From JBPYCR01 sp051846935 (GTDB lineage Bacteria; Bacillota; Bacilli; Bacillales; Amphibacillaceae): a stretch of 32,793 nucleotides of DNA. Below, in pieces: positions 14,301-22,450 of the stretch. Position numbers and translations under genes: made by a program. Below the pieces are notes generated by a model. It did not search any database and was not told where the DNA came from. It was given only the letters and a program-made list of their open reading frames with translations. The stretch spans positions 1 to 32,793 of the forward strand of contig NZ_JBPYCS010000029.1 in the NCBI RefSeq assembly GCF_051846935.1, in the 5' to 3' direction. The stretch's first letter is position 1. Each line of letters opens with the position of its first letter.

Positions 14301-15029
14301 TTGAAGTGGTTCCATAAAGATATAAAAGTAGGACATTATTTTTATATCATGATAATTCTAAGCATGATAATCATTTTTTTACTAGCTGTCGATTATTGGG
14401 ATTTAGATAATGCCGGCATGATACTAAACAACATTGCGACAGCAACTTCAATCGTCTTAGCAGTATTGGCAATTATAATTACTTTAGTCGATGTAGCAGG
14501 GCAAAAGGAAGGAGTGTCTGATTTAAAAGAAGCTGTCAGAGAAGTAAAAGATACTTTAGAAACTGCAAAGCAAATTAATATAGATAATAAAAATGAAATG
14601 AGAAAGATAGCGGATTTAAGGGAAGAATTATTAGAGAGGTTTGAAGAACAAAAGGAAATGCAAGAAGTTATTAGAAACAAAATTGATCAAACAAGTGATG
14701 AAGATGTTAAGAGAGAATTAAAGAAAATCATTGACGAAAATTCTAAAATAAATATGGTGAAATTCGGTTTAAAATATAAGGATTATAATAATATAGCCAC
14801 AACTTCTTGCTCAAGTGAAAAGTTTAATAAGGTTGTCGAAGTGTTGTTAAGTAAGATGGTAAGTGGAAAAGGATATAGACTGCAAGAATTAAGGGGGTTG
14901 ATCCTTAACAATAATATCAACTTTTCTATAAAAGGGTTTGAAAACTTGTTTGATAGATTATTAAGGAAAAGGATATTAGATATCGAAAAAGAAAACAATG
15001 AAATATTATATTTTTTAAATGATAACTAG
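14301..15029 (+). CDS. Two-TM membrane protein with coiled coil and soluble C-terminal domain
   Basis: 242 residues from TTG 14301 with GGGGGAG (14285-14291) upstream. Two membrane spans are evident (about residues 13-33 and 43-67), joined by a short loop, then a charged coiled coil (about 72-150) and a C-terminal domain (about 160-242) with a helix-rich, winged-helix-like pattern ('YRLQELRGLILNNNINFS', 'FENLFDRLLRKRILDI'). No known family is recognised. It is flanked by terminators and lies in the cargo position before the late genes. A membrane anchor plus cytosolic sensor or effector layout is seen in some exclusion and defence proteins, but this is only an analogy. No good promoter was found in the 90 bp upstream. 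Confidence 0.65.
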   Translation: MKWFHKDIKVGHYFYIMIILSMIIIFLLAVDYWDLDNAGMILNNIATATSIVLAVLAIIITLVDVAGQKEGVSDLKEAVREVKDTLETAKQINIDNKNEMRKIADLREELLERFEEQKEMQEVIRNKIDQTSDEDVKRELKKIIDENSKINMVKFGLKYKDYNNIATTSCSSEKFNKVVEVLLSKMVSGKGYRLQELRGLILNNNINFSIKGFENLFDRLLRKRILDIEKENNEILYFLNDN

Positions 15030-15052
15030 ACATCCTAATGGGTGTCTTTTTT
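15028..15052 (+). terminator. Rho-independent terminator after the two-TM gene
   Basis: AGACATCC (15028-15035), overlapping the stop codon, pairs with GGGTGTCT (15040-15047, one G-U pair) over a 4-nt loop and is followed by a T run to 15052. It stands 31 bp before the first late gene. Confidence 0.8.
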
Positions 15053-15083
15053 ATATTCAAAAACAATAAAGGAGATGTTAATC

Positions 15084-15422
15084 ATGCCGGACAAACAGTC
15101 GCGCGAAGGTCTATTTTCTTCAACACTTTGGAATGATAAGGTGGCTGACGAATTAGCAAAGTTAGGAATAAAGACTCACTATCCTGACGGTAGTATGAAA
15201 TCAATTAAGGGAATACTTTCCGAATTAAGCAATATACCACCGATACAAGGTGAAAACAGTAAATCAGTTGGTAGCTTTCATGTAGATATCGATTGTTCCA
15301 ATGCACTCAAAGGATTAAAAGCAGTTCAACGTGAAGCAAAGAAGGCTACTGCTGCATTGAAAGAATTGGAAGTCCAGCAAAGTAATATTGATATTCCTGT
15401 TCGTCCAGAGGTGAGCGAATGA
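15084..15422 (+). CDS. Phage protein ahead of packaging genes, unknown
   Basis: 112 residues from ATG 15084, chosen for AAGGAG at 15069-15074; the frame is open further upstream through the terminator but without a usable start. The N-terminus (MPDKQSREGLFSSTLWNDKV) and 'HYPDGSMKSIKGILSEL' are not a known domain to me. Residues about 75-105 form an alanine/lysine-rich helix (LKGLKAVQREAKKATAALK). Related short proteins precede HNH and terminase genes in other Bacillales phages as far as I recall. The stop overlaps the next start (ATGA). Confidence 0.6.
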   Translation: MPDKQSREGLFSSTLWNDKVADELAKLGIKTHYPDGSMKSIKGILSELSNIPPIQGENSKSVGSFHVDIDCSNALKGLKAVQREAKKATAALKELEVQQSNIDIPVRPEVSE

Positions 15423-15724
15423 ATAAAGTAATTTGTAATAAATGTTGCCAACAAGAATTTAAGCTAACTGAATTAAATACTAATTTAGTTGAACAATTAT
15501 CAAATGACATTGAGCATTATTATATTGAGTGTCCTAATTGTAAACAACAATACACGTCCTATTATTTGGATGATGATTTAAAAGTAATGCAACAGGAAAT
15601 ACGTAGGCTACAAAAAAGGCTACCTGTTTTAAAAGTGAAACAGAAAAATAAACTAACCAAATTGAAACGAAAAATATTGTTTATGCAGAATCAGCTGAAG
15701 ATGAAGGTAGAGCAGGGGACTTAA
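15419..15724 (+). CDS. Zinc-ribbon protein with coiled-coil tail
   Basis: 101 residues, start ATG 15419 overlapping the previous stop by 4 nt. Two cysteine pairs (CNKC at about 6-9 and CPNC at about 39-42) suggest one zinc ribbon. The C-terminal half is strongly basic and helical (KVKQKNKLTKLKRKILFMQN), probably a coiled coil that could bind nucleic acid. It lies directly before the HNH gene in the same operon. Function unknown; a packaging accessory role is possible from context. Confidence 0.65.
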   Translation: MNKVICNKCCQQEFKLTELNTNLVEQLSNDIEHYYIECPNCKQQYTSYYLDDDLKVMQQEIRRLQKRLPVLKVKQKNKLTKLKRKILFMQNQLKMKVEQGT

Positions 15725-16117
15725 ATGCAGACAGAATCGACAAAGAATCCTGTAAGGAAATCACTAAAGCCTTGTAAAGAATTCGGCTGTTCAAATCTCA
15801 CTAGAAAAAGCTACTGTAAAATCCATGAGAAAAACGCAGGGAAAACTGCTAGAGAATATAACAAGTATGGAAGAGACTCTGTCATTGATTCATTCTATAA
15901 GTCCAGAGCTTGGCAACGAGTAAGAGCATTGGCATATGCGCGTGATTATGGTCTATGTCAACGATGCAAGACAAGAGGTCATTTAGTCATGGCTAACGTT
16001 GTGCATCACATCGTAGAGGTCAAGGTCGATTGGTCATTGAGATTAGACTTAGGCAACCTGGAATCACTTTGTCATTCGTGCCACAACCGTGAACATAAAA
16101 CAGCCCCCCGGGGTTGA
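15725..16117 (+). CDS. HNH endonuclease of the packaging module
   Basis: 130 residues starting directly after the previous stop. An N-terminal zinc-type cysteine set (CKEFGCSN, 'YCKIH') precedes the HNH domain: CQRC (about 79-82), HHI (about 94-96) and 'NLESLCHSCHNREH'. The two CxxC pairs hold the structural zinc and the histidines the catalytic metal. HNH proteins next to terminase genes are needed for cos cleavage in HK97-type phages, where they work with the terminase complex. The position just before the small terminase supports that role, and a cos-type packaging strategy. Confidence 0.9.
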   Translation: MQTESTKNPVRKSLKPCKEFGCSNLTRKSYCKIHEKNAGKTAREYNKYGRDSVIDSFYKSRAWQRVRALAYARDYGLCQRCKTRGHLVMANVVHHIVEVKVDWSLRLDLGNLESLCHSCHNREHKTAPRG

Positions 16118-16207
16118 AAATACGAACAATCGTTCTGTGTAGAGCGTATCGCCCCATAACGTAAACAAAAATCCGTTTTTGAAAAAATTTTCAAGGAGGT
16201 GTAATTT
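16104..16207 (+). other. Palindrome-rich gap before terminase, candidate cos region
   Basis: Between the HNH and small terminase genes (90 bp, plus the HNH end) lie CCCCGGGG (16106-16113), a LexA-box-like element (16123-16136) and a palindrome TTGAAAA/TTTTCAA (16179-16194) directly before the ribosome binding site. In cos phages of this type the cos site is often in this gap. The exact cut cannot be told from sequence alone. Confidence 0.35.
16123..16136. promoter_or_regulatory. LexA/DinR-box-like sequence
   Basis: CGAACAATCGTTCT matches 9 of the 10 fixed bases of the Bacillus LexA consensus CGAAC-N4-GTTCG. About one such near-match is expected by chance in 33 kb, so its weight comes only from lying in a rare non-coding gap just before the terminase genes. 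Confidence 0.25.
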
Positions 16208-16723
16208 ATGGCCGGAAGAAATAAACAACCGTTATCGGTTATTCAAGGAAAGGGAAGATCAAACCATCTTACTAAAAAAATGATCAAGGAACGACAGGAA
16301 CAAGAGGATGCAATGAAAGGTTACACAGATAACATCATCGCTCCGAGTTATTTAACCAAAAAGCAAAAAGAAGAATTTTACAATATCGCAGATGAACTGT
16401 TGCGACTTAATATTTTTTCAAATTTAGATGTCGATGGCCTTGCTAGATATATAGATTCCAGGACACAGTATATCCAGTTGATAAGATCACTTAAAAAAAT
16501 TAAATCAACTGTAACCACTCTTAGTGCAGCCGGGGATAAAATCACGATTGCTAATGAAGATTATCCAAAGCTAATGCGAGTTAAAAATACTCTTTTTAAT
16601 GAATGTCGAGCAGCTGCTAGTGATTTAGGTCTGTCAATTACATCTCGATTGAAATTAGTTATTCCTAATACAAAAGACGATAAGCCAAAAACGGAGTTTG
16701 AACAAAAGTTCGGTGATGTTTAA
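16208..16723 (+). CDS. terS: Terminase small subunit, P27 family
   Basis: 171 residues with a strong AAGGAGGTG ribosome binding site. It opens with the basic stretch MAGRNKQPLSVIQGKGRSNH and has the P27 helical core ('YLTKKQKEEFYNIADEL', 'LDVDGLARYIDSRTQYIQL', 'RAAASDLGLSITSRLKL'), the last of these being the usual P27 signature of a helix followed by 'S...RLK'. It recognises phage DNA and loads the large subunit. Its stop overlaps the large subunit start (TAATG), typical of this gene pair. Lengths and order match HK97-like phages. Confidence 0.9.
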   Translation: MAGRNKQPLSVIQGKGRSNHLTKKMIKERQEQEDAMKGYTDNIIAPSYLTKKQKEEFYNIADELLRLNIFSNLDVDGLARYIDSRTQYIQLIRSLKKIKSTVTTLSAAGDKITIANEDYPKLMRVKNTLFNECRAAASDLGLSITSRLKLVIPNTKDDKPKTEFEQKFGDV

Positions 16724-18429
16724 TGCAAAATGTACTCGCTGAACTAGGGATTAAAGATAAATTAATTAAATACAGTAAAGAGGTATTAAACGGTGATATT
16801 GTAGCTTGTCAAAAACACAAGTGGGCATGTCGCCGTTTTTTAAATGACTTAAAAAAAGCAGGTACAGAAAAATTTCCTTATATTTTCGATGAAGATAGAG
16901 CAGAAAGATTCTTTGATTGGATGCGTCTATTCAAACACAGAAAAGGCATACTTGCGGGACAATATATAGAACCACATATTATTCAAGAGTTTAATTTTGG
17001 AAACATTTATGGTTGGATTCATAAAGATACTGAATTACGTAGATTTAAAAAAGGTTATTGGCAAGTTGCTCGAAAAAATGCAAAGTCGCAAAGTTTAGGT
17101 GCTGCTGGAAGTTATGAAGGTTCGGCATTTGGTGAAGCTTCAGCAGAAGTATATTGTGCAGCTACTAAAAAAGACCAGGCTAAAATTGTTTGGGAAGAAA
17201 TTGAAGCAATGATAATGGGTAATGAGAATCTTAGGGATAGGTTCAAAGTTGCTTATGGAACAATTACTCACTTGAAAAGCGGATCTATTATCAAACCACT
17301 TTCCAAAGAGGATAGAAAAACGGGTGACGGAACTTCTCCAAGTGCATTTTTTGTTGATGAGTACCATGCCCATCCTACGATGGAAATGTATGATATTGGA
17401 GATTCTGGTATGGGCGCAAGGTCACAACCATTAATGATGATTATTACAACTGCTGGTTTTAATCTGAATCACCCTTGTTACCGTGTGGAGTATAAATACG
17501 TGTCTCGCATTTTAGATCCTGATGATCCTACTGAAAACGATGAGTATTTTGTGATGATAAATGAATTAGACAAAGACGATGATATAAAAGATGAATCTGT
17601 ATGGCCAAAAGCTAACCCTATTATTTGTTCATATGAGAATGGAATTAATTATTTAAGAAGTCAGTTAAAAGTTGCTCTTGATGTCCCTGAAAAAATGCGT
17701 AACTTCTTAACAAAAAATATGAATATATGGGTAGATGCAAAAGATGATGGTTACATGGAAATGAACAAATGGAAAGAGTGCACTTCTAAACCTATAGACT
17801 TAAAAAAATACCCTGTATGGATAGGTCTTGATTTATCTACTACAACAGATTTAACTAGCTTGGGAATGGTTTTTAAGTTGGATGATGGCAAGTACGCTGT
17901 AAAGCAACATTCATTTATGCCGGAGGATAAATTGTTCGAACGGATGAATAGTGATCGAGTTCCGTTTGATTTATGGGAGCAACAAAAATATTTAACTACT
18001 ACTCCAGGAGCGGTTGTTGATTACAGTTACATTGAACAGCATCTACTGAATTTACGTGATGAAGGCTATGACATTCAAGAAATAAACTATGATAAATGGA
18101 ATGCTACTCACTTTTCACAAGTTATGGAAGATCACGGATTTACCATGGTGGAAATTCCACAAATGTTAAGGCATTTATCCGGACCAACAAAAGACTTTAG
18201 ATCAAATGTATTTTCAAAAAACATTGTTCATTTTGACGATCCATTACTTAATTGGGCGATTGGTAACGCAGTGCAAAAACAGGATGCACAAGAGAATATT
18301 ATGTTAGACAAATCGAAGTCCACTGAAAGAATTGATCCGATTGCAGCAATAATAAATGCATTTAGTCGTGCAACTGTTGGACAGGTTCAAGATTTGAGTA
18401 ATCACTTTTTAAATAATTGGGGGTTGTAA
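16723..18429 (+). CDS. terL: Terminase large subunit (Terminase_1 type)
   Basis: 568 residues. The ATPase part shows the deviant Walker A 'ARKNAKSQS' (about 117-125) and Walker B 'AFFVDEYHAH' (about 207-216). The RNase H-like nuclease part has acidic residues in 'IGLDLSTTTDL' (about 366), 'INYDKWN' (about 456) and 'RIDPIAAI' (about 538). It pumps DNA into the prohead and cuts concatemers. Similarity is to the HK97/phi-C31-type large terminases usually linked to cos packaging and 3' overhangs, in agreement with the HNH gene. The start overlaps the small subunit stop by one base. Confidence 0.95.
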   Translation: MQNVLAELGIKDKLIKYSKEVLNGDIVACQKHKWACRRFLNDLKKAGTEKFPYIFDEDRAERFFDWMRLFKHRKGILAGQYIEPHIIQEFNFGNIYGWIHKDTELRRFKKGYWQVARKNAKSQSLGAAGSYEGSAFGEASAEVYCAATKKDQAKIVWEEIEAMIMGNENLRDRFKVAYGTITHLKSGSIIKPLSKEDRKTGDGTSPSAFFVDEYHAHPTMEMYDIGDSGMGARSQPLMMIITTAGFNLNHPCYRVEYKYVSRILDPDDPTENDEYFVMINELDKDDDIKDESVWPKANPIICSYENGINYLRSQLKVALDVPEKMRNFLTKNMNIWVDAKDDGYMEMNKWKECTSKPIDLKKYPVWIGLDLSTTTDLTSLGMVFKLDDGKYAVKQHSFMPEDKLFERMNSDRVPFDLWEQQKYLTTTPGAVVDYSYIEQHLLNLRDEGYDIQEINYDKWNATHFSQVMEDHGFTMVEIPQMLRHLSGPTKDFRSNVFSKNIVHFDDPLLNWAIGNAVQKQDAQENIMLDKSKSTERIDPIAAIINAFSRATVGQVQDLSNHFLNNWGL

Positions 18430-18433
18430 AGCA

Positions 18434-18520
18434 ATGAATAATTCAGATATAAAGTTAGAGTATTTATATATCTTCTTCGGTAGCGAAAAAGAATTAGAAG
18501 AACTAAAAAGAGGTGATTAA
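18434..18520 (+). CDS. 28-residue peptide between terminase and DUF1056-like gene
   Basis: ATG 18434 is preceded by GGGGG (18419-18423) at the end of the terminase gene. The 28 residues (MNNSDIKLEYLYIFFGSEKE...) are acidic at the end and have no recognisable domain. Its last codons (AGAGGTGATTAA) form the ribosome binding site for the next gene, so its translation may prime the following one. It may be a leader rather than a functional protein. Confidence 0.4.
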   Translation: MNNSDIKLEYLYIFFGSEKELEELKRGD

Positions 18521-18719
18521 AATAGCACAAGCATTAAAACAATTTATAATATCGTTTTTCAAATCCTTATTTACCGACTGGTTAGACGATTTTTTTATTT
18601 TGGTTGGAGTAGCAATTCTCATTGCAACAACATATTCGATCAGTACATTAATCGGAAACTATGTGTTAGGTGCAACTATATTTATATTTGGATTAATTTT
18701 AGCTAAAGCCAAGAATTAG
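18513..18719 (+). CDS. Small two-span membrane protein, DUF1056-like
   Basis: Up to 68 residues with two hydrophobic segments (about 27-47 and 51-65 of the longest form). It sits between the large terminase and portal, where HK97-like Firmicutes phages carry short DUF1056 proteins ('WLDDFFILVG' and 'GNYVLGATIFIFGLIL' fit the pattern I recall). The start is odd. The frame's GTG at 18513 is inside AGGTGAT, which looks like the ribosome binding site, and the codon at the proper distance is ATA at 18522. Either GTG 18513 or a non-standard ATA/ATT start is used. Function unknown; an old label is head-tail joining. Confidence 0.6.
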   Translation: MIKIAQALKQFIISFFKSLFTDWLDDFFILVGVAILIATTYSISTLIGNYVLGATIFIFGLILAKAKN

Positions 18720-18734
18720 AAAGGGGGTGGGTAA

Positions 18735-19985
18735 ATGATTTTCAGCAATTTACTAGGAGTAAAAAATGAATCAGATACAACTGATTTAAAAGAACCGGCC
18801 CCTTGGTTTTTAAAAATGTTTGGACATGAATCGGCAAGTGGTGAAAAGGTTACAGTCAATTCAGCATTAGGTGTACCTACTGTTTATCGGTGCGTGAACA
18901 TAAAAGCAAATGCGGTGGCTATGTTACCGTTACAAGTTTTCAAGCGTACAAATAAAGGTCGAGAACGTGAGAAAAAGCACGTTGTGTCTAAGTTATTGGA
19001 AGACAGACCTAACCCTTATCAAGGACCATTTAAATTTAAGCACTTGATGGAAACACATCGTAATACTTGGGGAAACGCTTATGTAAACATCGATTGGGGT
19101 GCTGATGGTAGACCAAAGTCTTTATGGTTGTTAAATCCTTCTGTAACAGAACCGATAATCGATGTGGACACAAATATGTTGTGGTATGTGACTACTTTAC
19201 CAAACGGAAAGCAAGTAAAGATTGCTTATCATGACATTATTCATTTAACAGCACTTACTACTGATGGAATAAAAGGTAAACCGCCAATCCAAGTTGCGAG
19301 AGAAGCTATTGGAAGTTCACAAGCAGCACAAAAGTTTAAAGGTAAGTTTTACAAGCATGGTGCTGTAAATAGTGGTTACTTAAAGATTCCTGGTATGCTA
19401 AATAGTGATGCAAAGAATGTTATACGGGATGAATGGGAAAAAGCAAACACGGGCATAAACAATGCTCAAAGAGTGGCTATTCTTGATGCGGGATTGGAAT
19501 TTCAAAACATAAGTATGCCACTTAAAGATGCACAATTTATTGAATCTATGCGATTTGATAAAGCGGAGATTGCCACAATGTTTGATGTTCCACTTCATAT
19601 GGTTAACGAATTGGAAAGAGCAACACATTCAAATATAGAACATGAAAACCTATCCTTTATCAGAAATACTTTGAGTCCAATTTTAAAGCAATATGAAGAA
19701 GAAAAAAGTTTTGGACTTTTTACTGAAAGAGAATTACAAAAATATTATTTAAAATTCAACTTAGAAAGTTTATTAAGAGCAGATAAGAAAACGCAAGCAG
19801 AATTTTATAAAACTATGACTGATATTGGTGCCTATAATTTGAATGAGGTCAGAGAACTAGAAGATCGAAACGCTATTGAAGGTGGAGATGTACATCGGGT
19901 TGATTTAAATCATGTTTCTATTGATATTGCAGACGAATATCAACTTGCTAAAGCAGGAGCAACGAAAGGAGGTGAGGATGATTAA
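18735..19985 (+). CDS. Portal protein, HK97 family
   Basis: 416 residues with AAGGGGGTGG upstream. The hallmark start of HK97 portals is seen ('VNSALGVPTVYRCVNIKANAVAMLPLQVF', shown here as pieces: VNSALGVPTVYRCVNI and AVAMLPLQVF). 'GNAYVNIDW', 'AYHDIIHLTAL' and 'IATMFDVPLHMV' with 'THSNIEHENLSFI' follow in order. Length is normal for the family. Twelve copies form the vertex ring through which DNA passes. The 3' end holds the AAAGGAGGTGAGG ribosome binding site of the protease, whose start overlaps by 8 nt. Confidence 0.95.
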   Translation: MIFSNLLGVKNESDTTDLKEPAPWFLKMFGHESASGEKVTVNSALGVPTVYRCVNIKANAVAMLPLQVFKRTNKGREREKKHVVSKLLEDRPNPYQGPFKFKHLMETHRNTWGNAYVNIDWGADGRPKSLWLLNPSVTEPIIDVDTNMLWYVTTLPNGKQVKIAYHDIIHLTALTTDGIKGKPPIQVAREAIGSSQAAQKFKGKFYKHGAVNSGYLKIPGMLNSDAKNVIRDEWEKANTGINNAQRVAILDAGLEFQNISMPLKDAQFIESMRFDKAEIATMFDVPLHMVNELERATHSNIEHENLSFIRNTLSPILKQYEEEKSFGLFTERELQKYYLKFNLESLLRADKKTQAEFYKTMTDIGAYNLNEVRELEDRNAIEGGDVHRVDLNHVSIDIADEYQLAKAGATKGGEDD

Positions 19986-20796
19986 AAGAAAACTACACTA
20001 TCCAATCTATAACAGTGTCATACCAATTAACCGAAATATAAATCTAATGACAGTAAAGAACCTCACCGACAAATCGGCCGACCTTTATATTTATGGTGAA
20101 ATTGTAGATAACACTGACTGGAAATGGGATGAGTACGATGTGATGCCAGACGACGTGAAAGGTTCATTAGAAAAAGTAGATGGACTTGAAACATTAAACA
20201 TTTATATCAATAGTCCAGGAGGTTCTGTCTTTGCTGGTTTGGCAATTTACAACATGTTGAAGCGGAACGAAGCTAAAAAGATTGTTCATATTGATGGTGT
20301 TGCTGCTTCAATGGCATCTATCATTGCTCTAGTGGGTGATGAGGTTTATATGCCTTCTAATGCTTTTATGATGATTCACAAACCTCTCACATGGGTTATT
20401 GGTAATGCGAACGATTTACGTAAGATTGCTGATGACCTCGATACTATTGAAAGTGGCTTAATGCAAGCGTATGAAGAAAATTTACGTGAGGGAGTTGATG
20501 TTGAAGAAGTAAAACAAATGGTCAACGATGAAACATGGCTTACTGCTGATGAAGCGACAAAGTATTTCAACATTGAAATTACGAAAGCTGTTGAGGTGAC
20601 GGCTAGCGCAAGTCATTTGTTGGAAAACTTTAAGAATGTACCTAAAACTTTATTGAAAGAAGATAAGCTAATCATTCCGAAAATGAATGACAAGGATAAA
20701 AATCAGTTTATTGCAGATTGGGAATCAGCTAAAAAAACGGATGAAGAATTAGAAAAAATTAAATTACAAAATGAAATTGACCTTTTAAATTTATAG
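19978..20796 (+). CDS. ClpP-like head maturation protease
   Basis: 272 residues from ATG 19978; a longer frame upstream lacks a ribosome binding site and overlaps the portal. The ClpP fold is marked by 'LNIYINSPGGSVFAG' (about 75-89), the catalytic serine in 'GVAASMAS' (Ser about 111) and the histidine in 'MMIHKP' (about 134). It processes the capsid N-terminal scaffold inside the prohead. The C-terminus from about 215 is extended and charged, common in this family. Gene order portal-protease-capsid is standard. Its stop codon is inside a weak hairpin. Confidence 0.93.
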   Translation: MIKRKLHYPIYNSVIPINRNINLMTVKNLTDKSADLYIYGEIVDNTDWKWDEYDVMPDDVKGSLEKVDGLETLNIYINSPGGSVFAGLAIYNMLKRNEAKKIVHIDGVAASMASIIALVGDEVYMPSNAFMMIHKPLTWVIGNANDLRKIADDLDTIESGLMQAYEENLREGVDVEEVKQMVNDETWLTADEATKYFNIEITKAVEVTASASHLLENFKNVPKTLLKEDKLIIPKMNDKDKNQFIADWESAKKTDEELEKIKLQNEIDLLNL

Positions 20797-20807
20797 GTCT
20801 ATTTTTT
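20779..20807 (+). terminator. Weak hairpin with T-run between protease and capsid genes
   Basis: GACCT (20779-20783) pairs with AGGTC (20795-20799) over an 11-nt loop, followed by TATTTTTT. With a 5-bp stem it would be a leaky terminator or RNA-processing signal. It may help set capsid levels separately from the upstream genes. Confidence 0.3.
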
Positions 20808-20822
20808 ATGGGAGGAATTAAA

Positions 20823-22100
20823 TTGACAAAATTTAAACAAGCATTAAATTCATTAATGAAAAATGTATTAGTTAAAGGTGTATTTGCCGATGGAAGCGCT
20901 GGAATGACGAATCGTGAGCGTGAATTGCGCCAAGATGTATCTGATTTAAAAGATGCAGCACAGGCACTAATGGATGAAGGAAAGCAAGAAGAAGCGCGCG
21001 CAAAGTTGGGTGAGGCAAAAGCCAAAAAGAGTGAACTTGATAATTTTTTAGCGTTGCAAAAAGACTTTCAAAACATCCAACTTCCTGGAGTTAATAATAA
21101 CGGAGCGCAAATGGTGCCAGATCCAAAGCAGGACGAAAACAAAGAATATAAAGCATTGTTTTTTAAGGCAGTTCGTGGGCAGTCCTTAACTAGCGATGAA
21201 TTAGATGTTATGGAAAAATATAAAGCTAAAATTTCATCTGGTACTGGTGAAGATGGCGGTTATATTATTCCAGAGGATATTCAAACCCGTATTAACGAAT
21301 TTCGTGATACTACTGATGACTTACGTCAGTATGTAACAGTAGTTCCTGTTTCTACAAATAAAGGTGCTCGTACTTTAGAACGTCGTGCGGAACATACGCC
21401 TTTACAACCATTATCAGAATATGGTGATCCGAATGATATGAAAGAAATCGATTCTCCTAAATTTGATCGATTACCGTACAATATTGAAGATCGTGCTGGC
21501 TTCCTTCCTGTACCTAATAGCGTACTGGATGATTCAGACCAAGCGTTGGAGGATTATTTGATTCGTTGGATTTCGAAAAAATCTAAAGCAACTGACAATT
21601 ATTTAATCTTGCAACAAGTAGATACACTTGCTAAAGAAACTCTTGATGATCATAAAGGGATTAAAACGACACTTAATATTACTTTAGATCCAGCCTTCTC
21701 TCTAGAAGCTAGTATTTATACTAATCAAGATGGTTTTAACTACCTTGATCAATTAGAAGATGGTAATGGTCGCCCTTTATTACAACCAGATCCACAAAAC
21801 AGCACACGTAAATTATTGCATGGTCGTCCTGTAGTTGTTCTATCAAATAAAACAATTGCAAGTGTAGTAGATGAAGGTGCAGGAACAAAAATGGCACCAT
21901 TTATAATTGGTGTGTTAGATGAAGCGATTGTCCTTTGGGATCGTCAACAAGTATCAATTGATATGACAAAAGTTGGCGGCGAAGCATGGAGAAGTAATAC
22001 AACTGAATTCCGAGCTATTGTTCGAGAAGATGTTACTGGTTGGGATAATGAAGCTGTAGTTTACACGCAAATTGATATCACACCTGCACCAGAAGTATAA
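20823..22100 (+). CDS. Major capsid protein, HK97 family, with N-terminal scaffold domain
   Basis: 425 residues from TTG 20823. GGGAGG (20810-20815) is the ribosome binding site; an in-frame ATG at 20808 lies before it and has none. The first 90 residues or so are charged coiled coil ('RERELRQDVSDLKDAAQAL'), the delta/scaffold domain removed by the protease. The HK97 fold begins near residue 138 ('GEDGGYIIPEDIQTRI'), with 'FRDTTDDLRQYVTVVPV', 'NSVLDDSDQALEDYLIRWI' and 'PFIIGVLDEAIVLWDRQQ' later. It forms the icosahedral shell. Exact cleavage site not evident. Confidence 0.93.
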   Translation: MTKFKQALNSLMKNVLVKGVFADGSAGMTNRERELRQDVSDLKDAAQALMDEGKQEEARAKLGEAKAKKSELDNFLALQKDFQNIQLPGVNNNGAQMVPDPKQDENKEYKALFFKAVRGQSLTSDELDVMEKYKAKISSGTGEDGGYIIPEDIQTRINEFRDTTDDLRQYVTVVPVSTNKGARTLERRAEHTPLQPLSEYGDPNDMKEIDSPKFDRLPYNIEDRAGFLPVPNSVLDDSDQALEDYLIRWISKKSKATDNYLILQQVDTLAKETLDDHKGIKTTLNITLDPAFSLEASIYTNQDGFNYLDQLEDGNGRPLLQPDPQNSTRKLLHGRPVVVLSNKTIASVVDEGAGTKMAPFIIGVLDEAIVLWDRQQVSIDMTKVGGEAWRSNTTEFRAIVREDVTGWDNEAVVYTQIDITPAPEV

Positions 22101-22132
22101 AAAAATAAAAATGAAATGAGGATTGATTGAAA

Positions 22133-22450
22133 ATGAAAGCTAAAGTAATTAAACGTTTCCGTGATAAGAAGACTAAAAAATATTATAATGCTAATGATGT
22201 GTATGAAAGCAGCGAAAGTCGAGTAATGGAAATTAAAAGTAAAGGTTATCTAGGTGAAATTATTGAAGAAAAAGTCACGGATGAACGACTTGAAGGAAAC
22301 GTTGAAACCGTAAAACAGAATGTTGCTGAATTGGATCAAGAGGAGTTAACGAAACTTCTTGCAGAGGAGAAGGAAAACAAAAACAGAAAAGGCGTTGTTG
22401 AACATATTGAGCAATTACTTTCTGTATTTGAAGAAGAAGAGGGCGAATAA
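22133..22450 (+). CDS. Small protein after the capsid gene, unknown
   Basis: 105 residues from ATG 22133; TTG 22127 in the same frame is also possible given GAGG at 22118-22121. Residues 1-45 ('KVIKRFRDKKTKKYYNANDVYE', in pieces KVIKRFRDKKT and YYNANDVYE) form a beta-type domain common to short proteins that follow HK97 capsid genes. The C-terminal half is acidic and helical, ending in a HeH/SAP-like helix pair (about 68-98). A packaging or head-decoration accessory is plausible from context; no proof. A strong terminator begins at its last codons. Confidence 0.6.
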   Translation: MKAKVIKRFRDKKTKKYYNANDVYESSESRVMEIKSKGYLGEIIEEKVTDERLEGNVETVKQNVAELDQEELTKLLAEEKENKNRKGVVEHIEQLLSVFEEEEGE

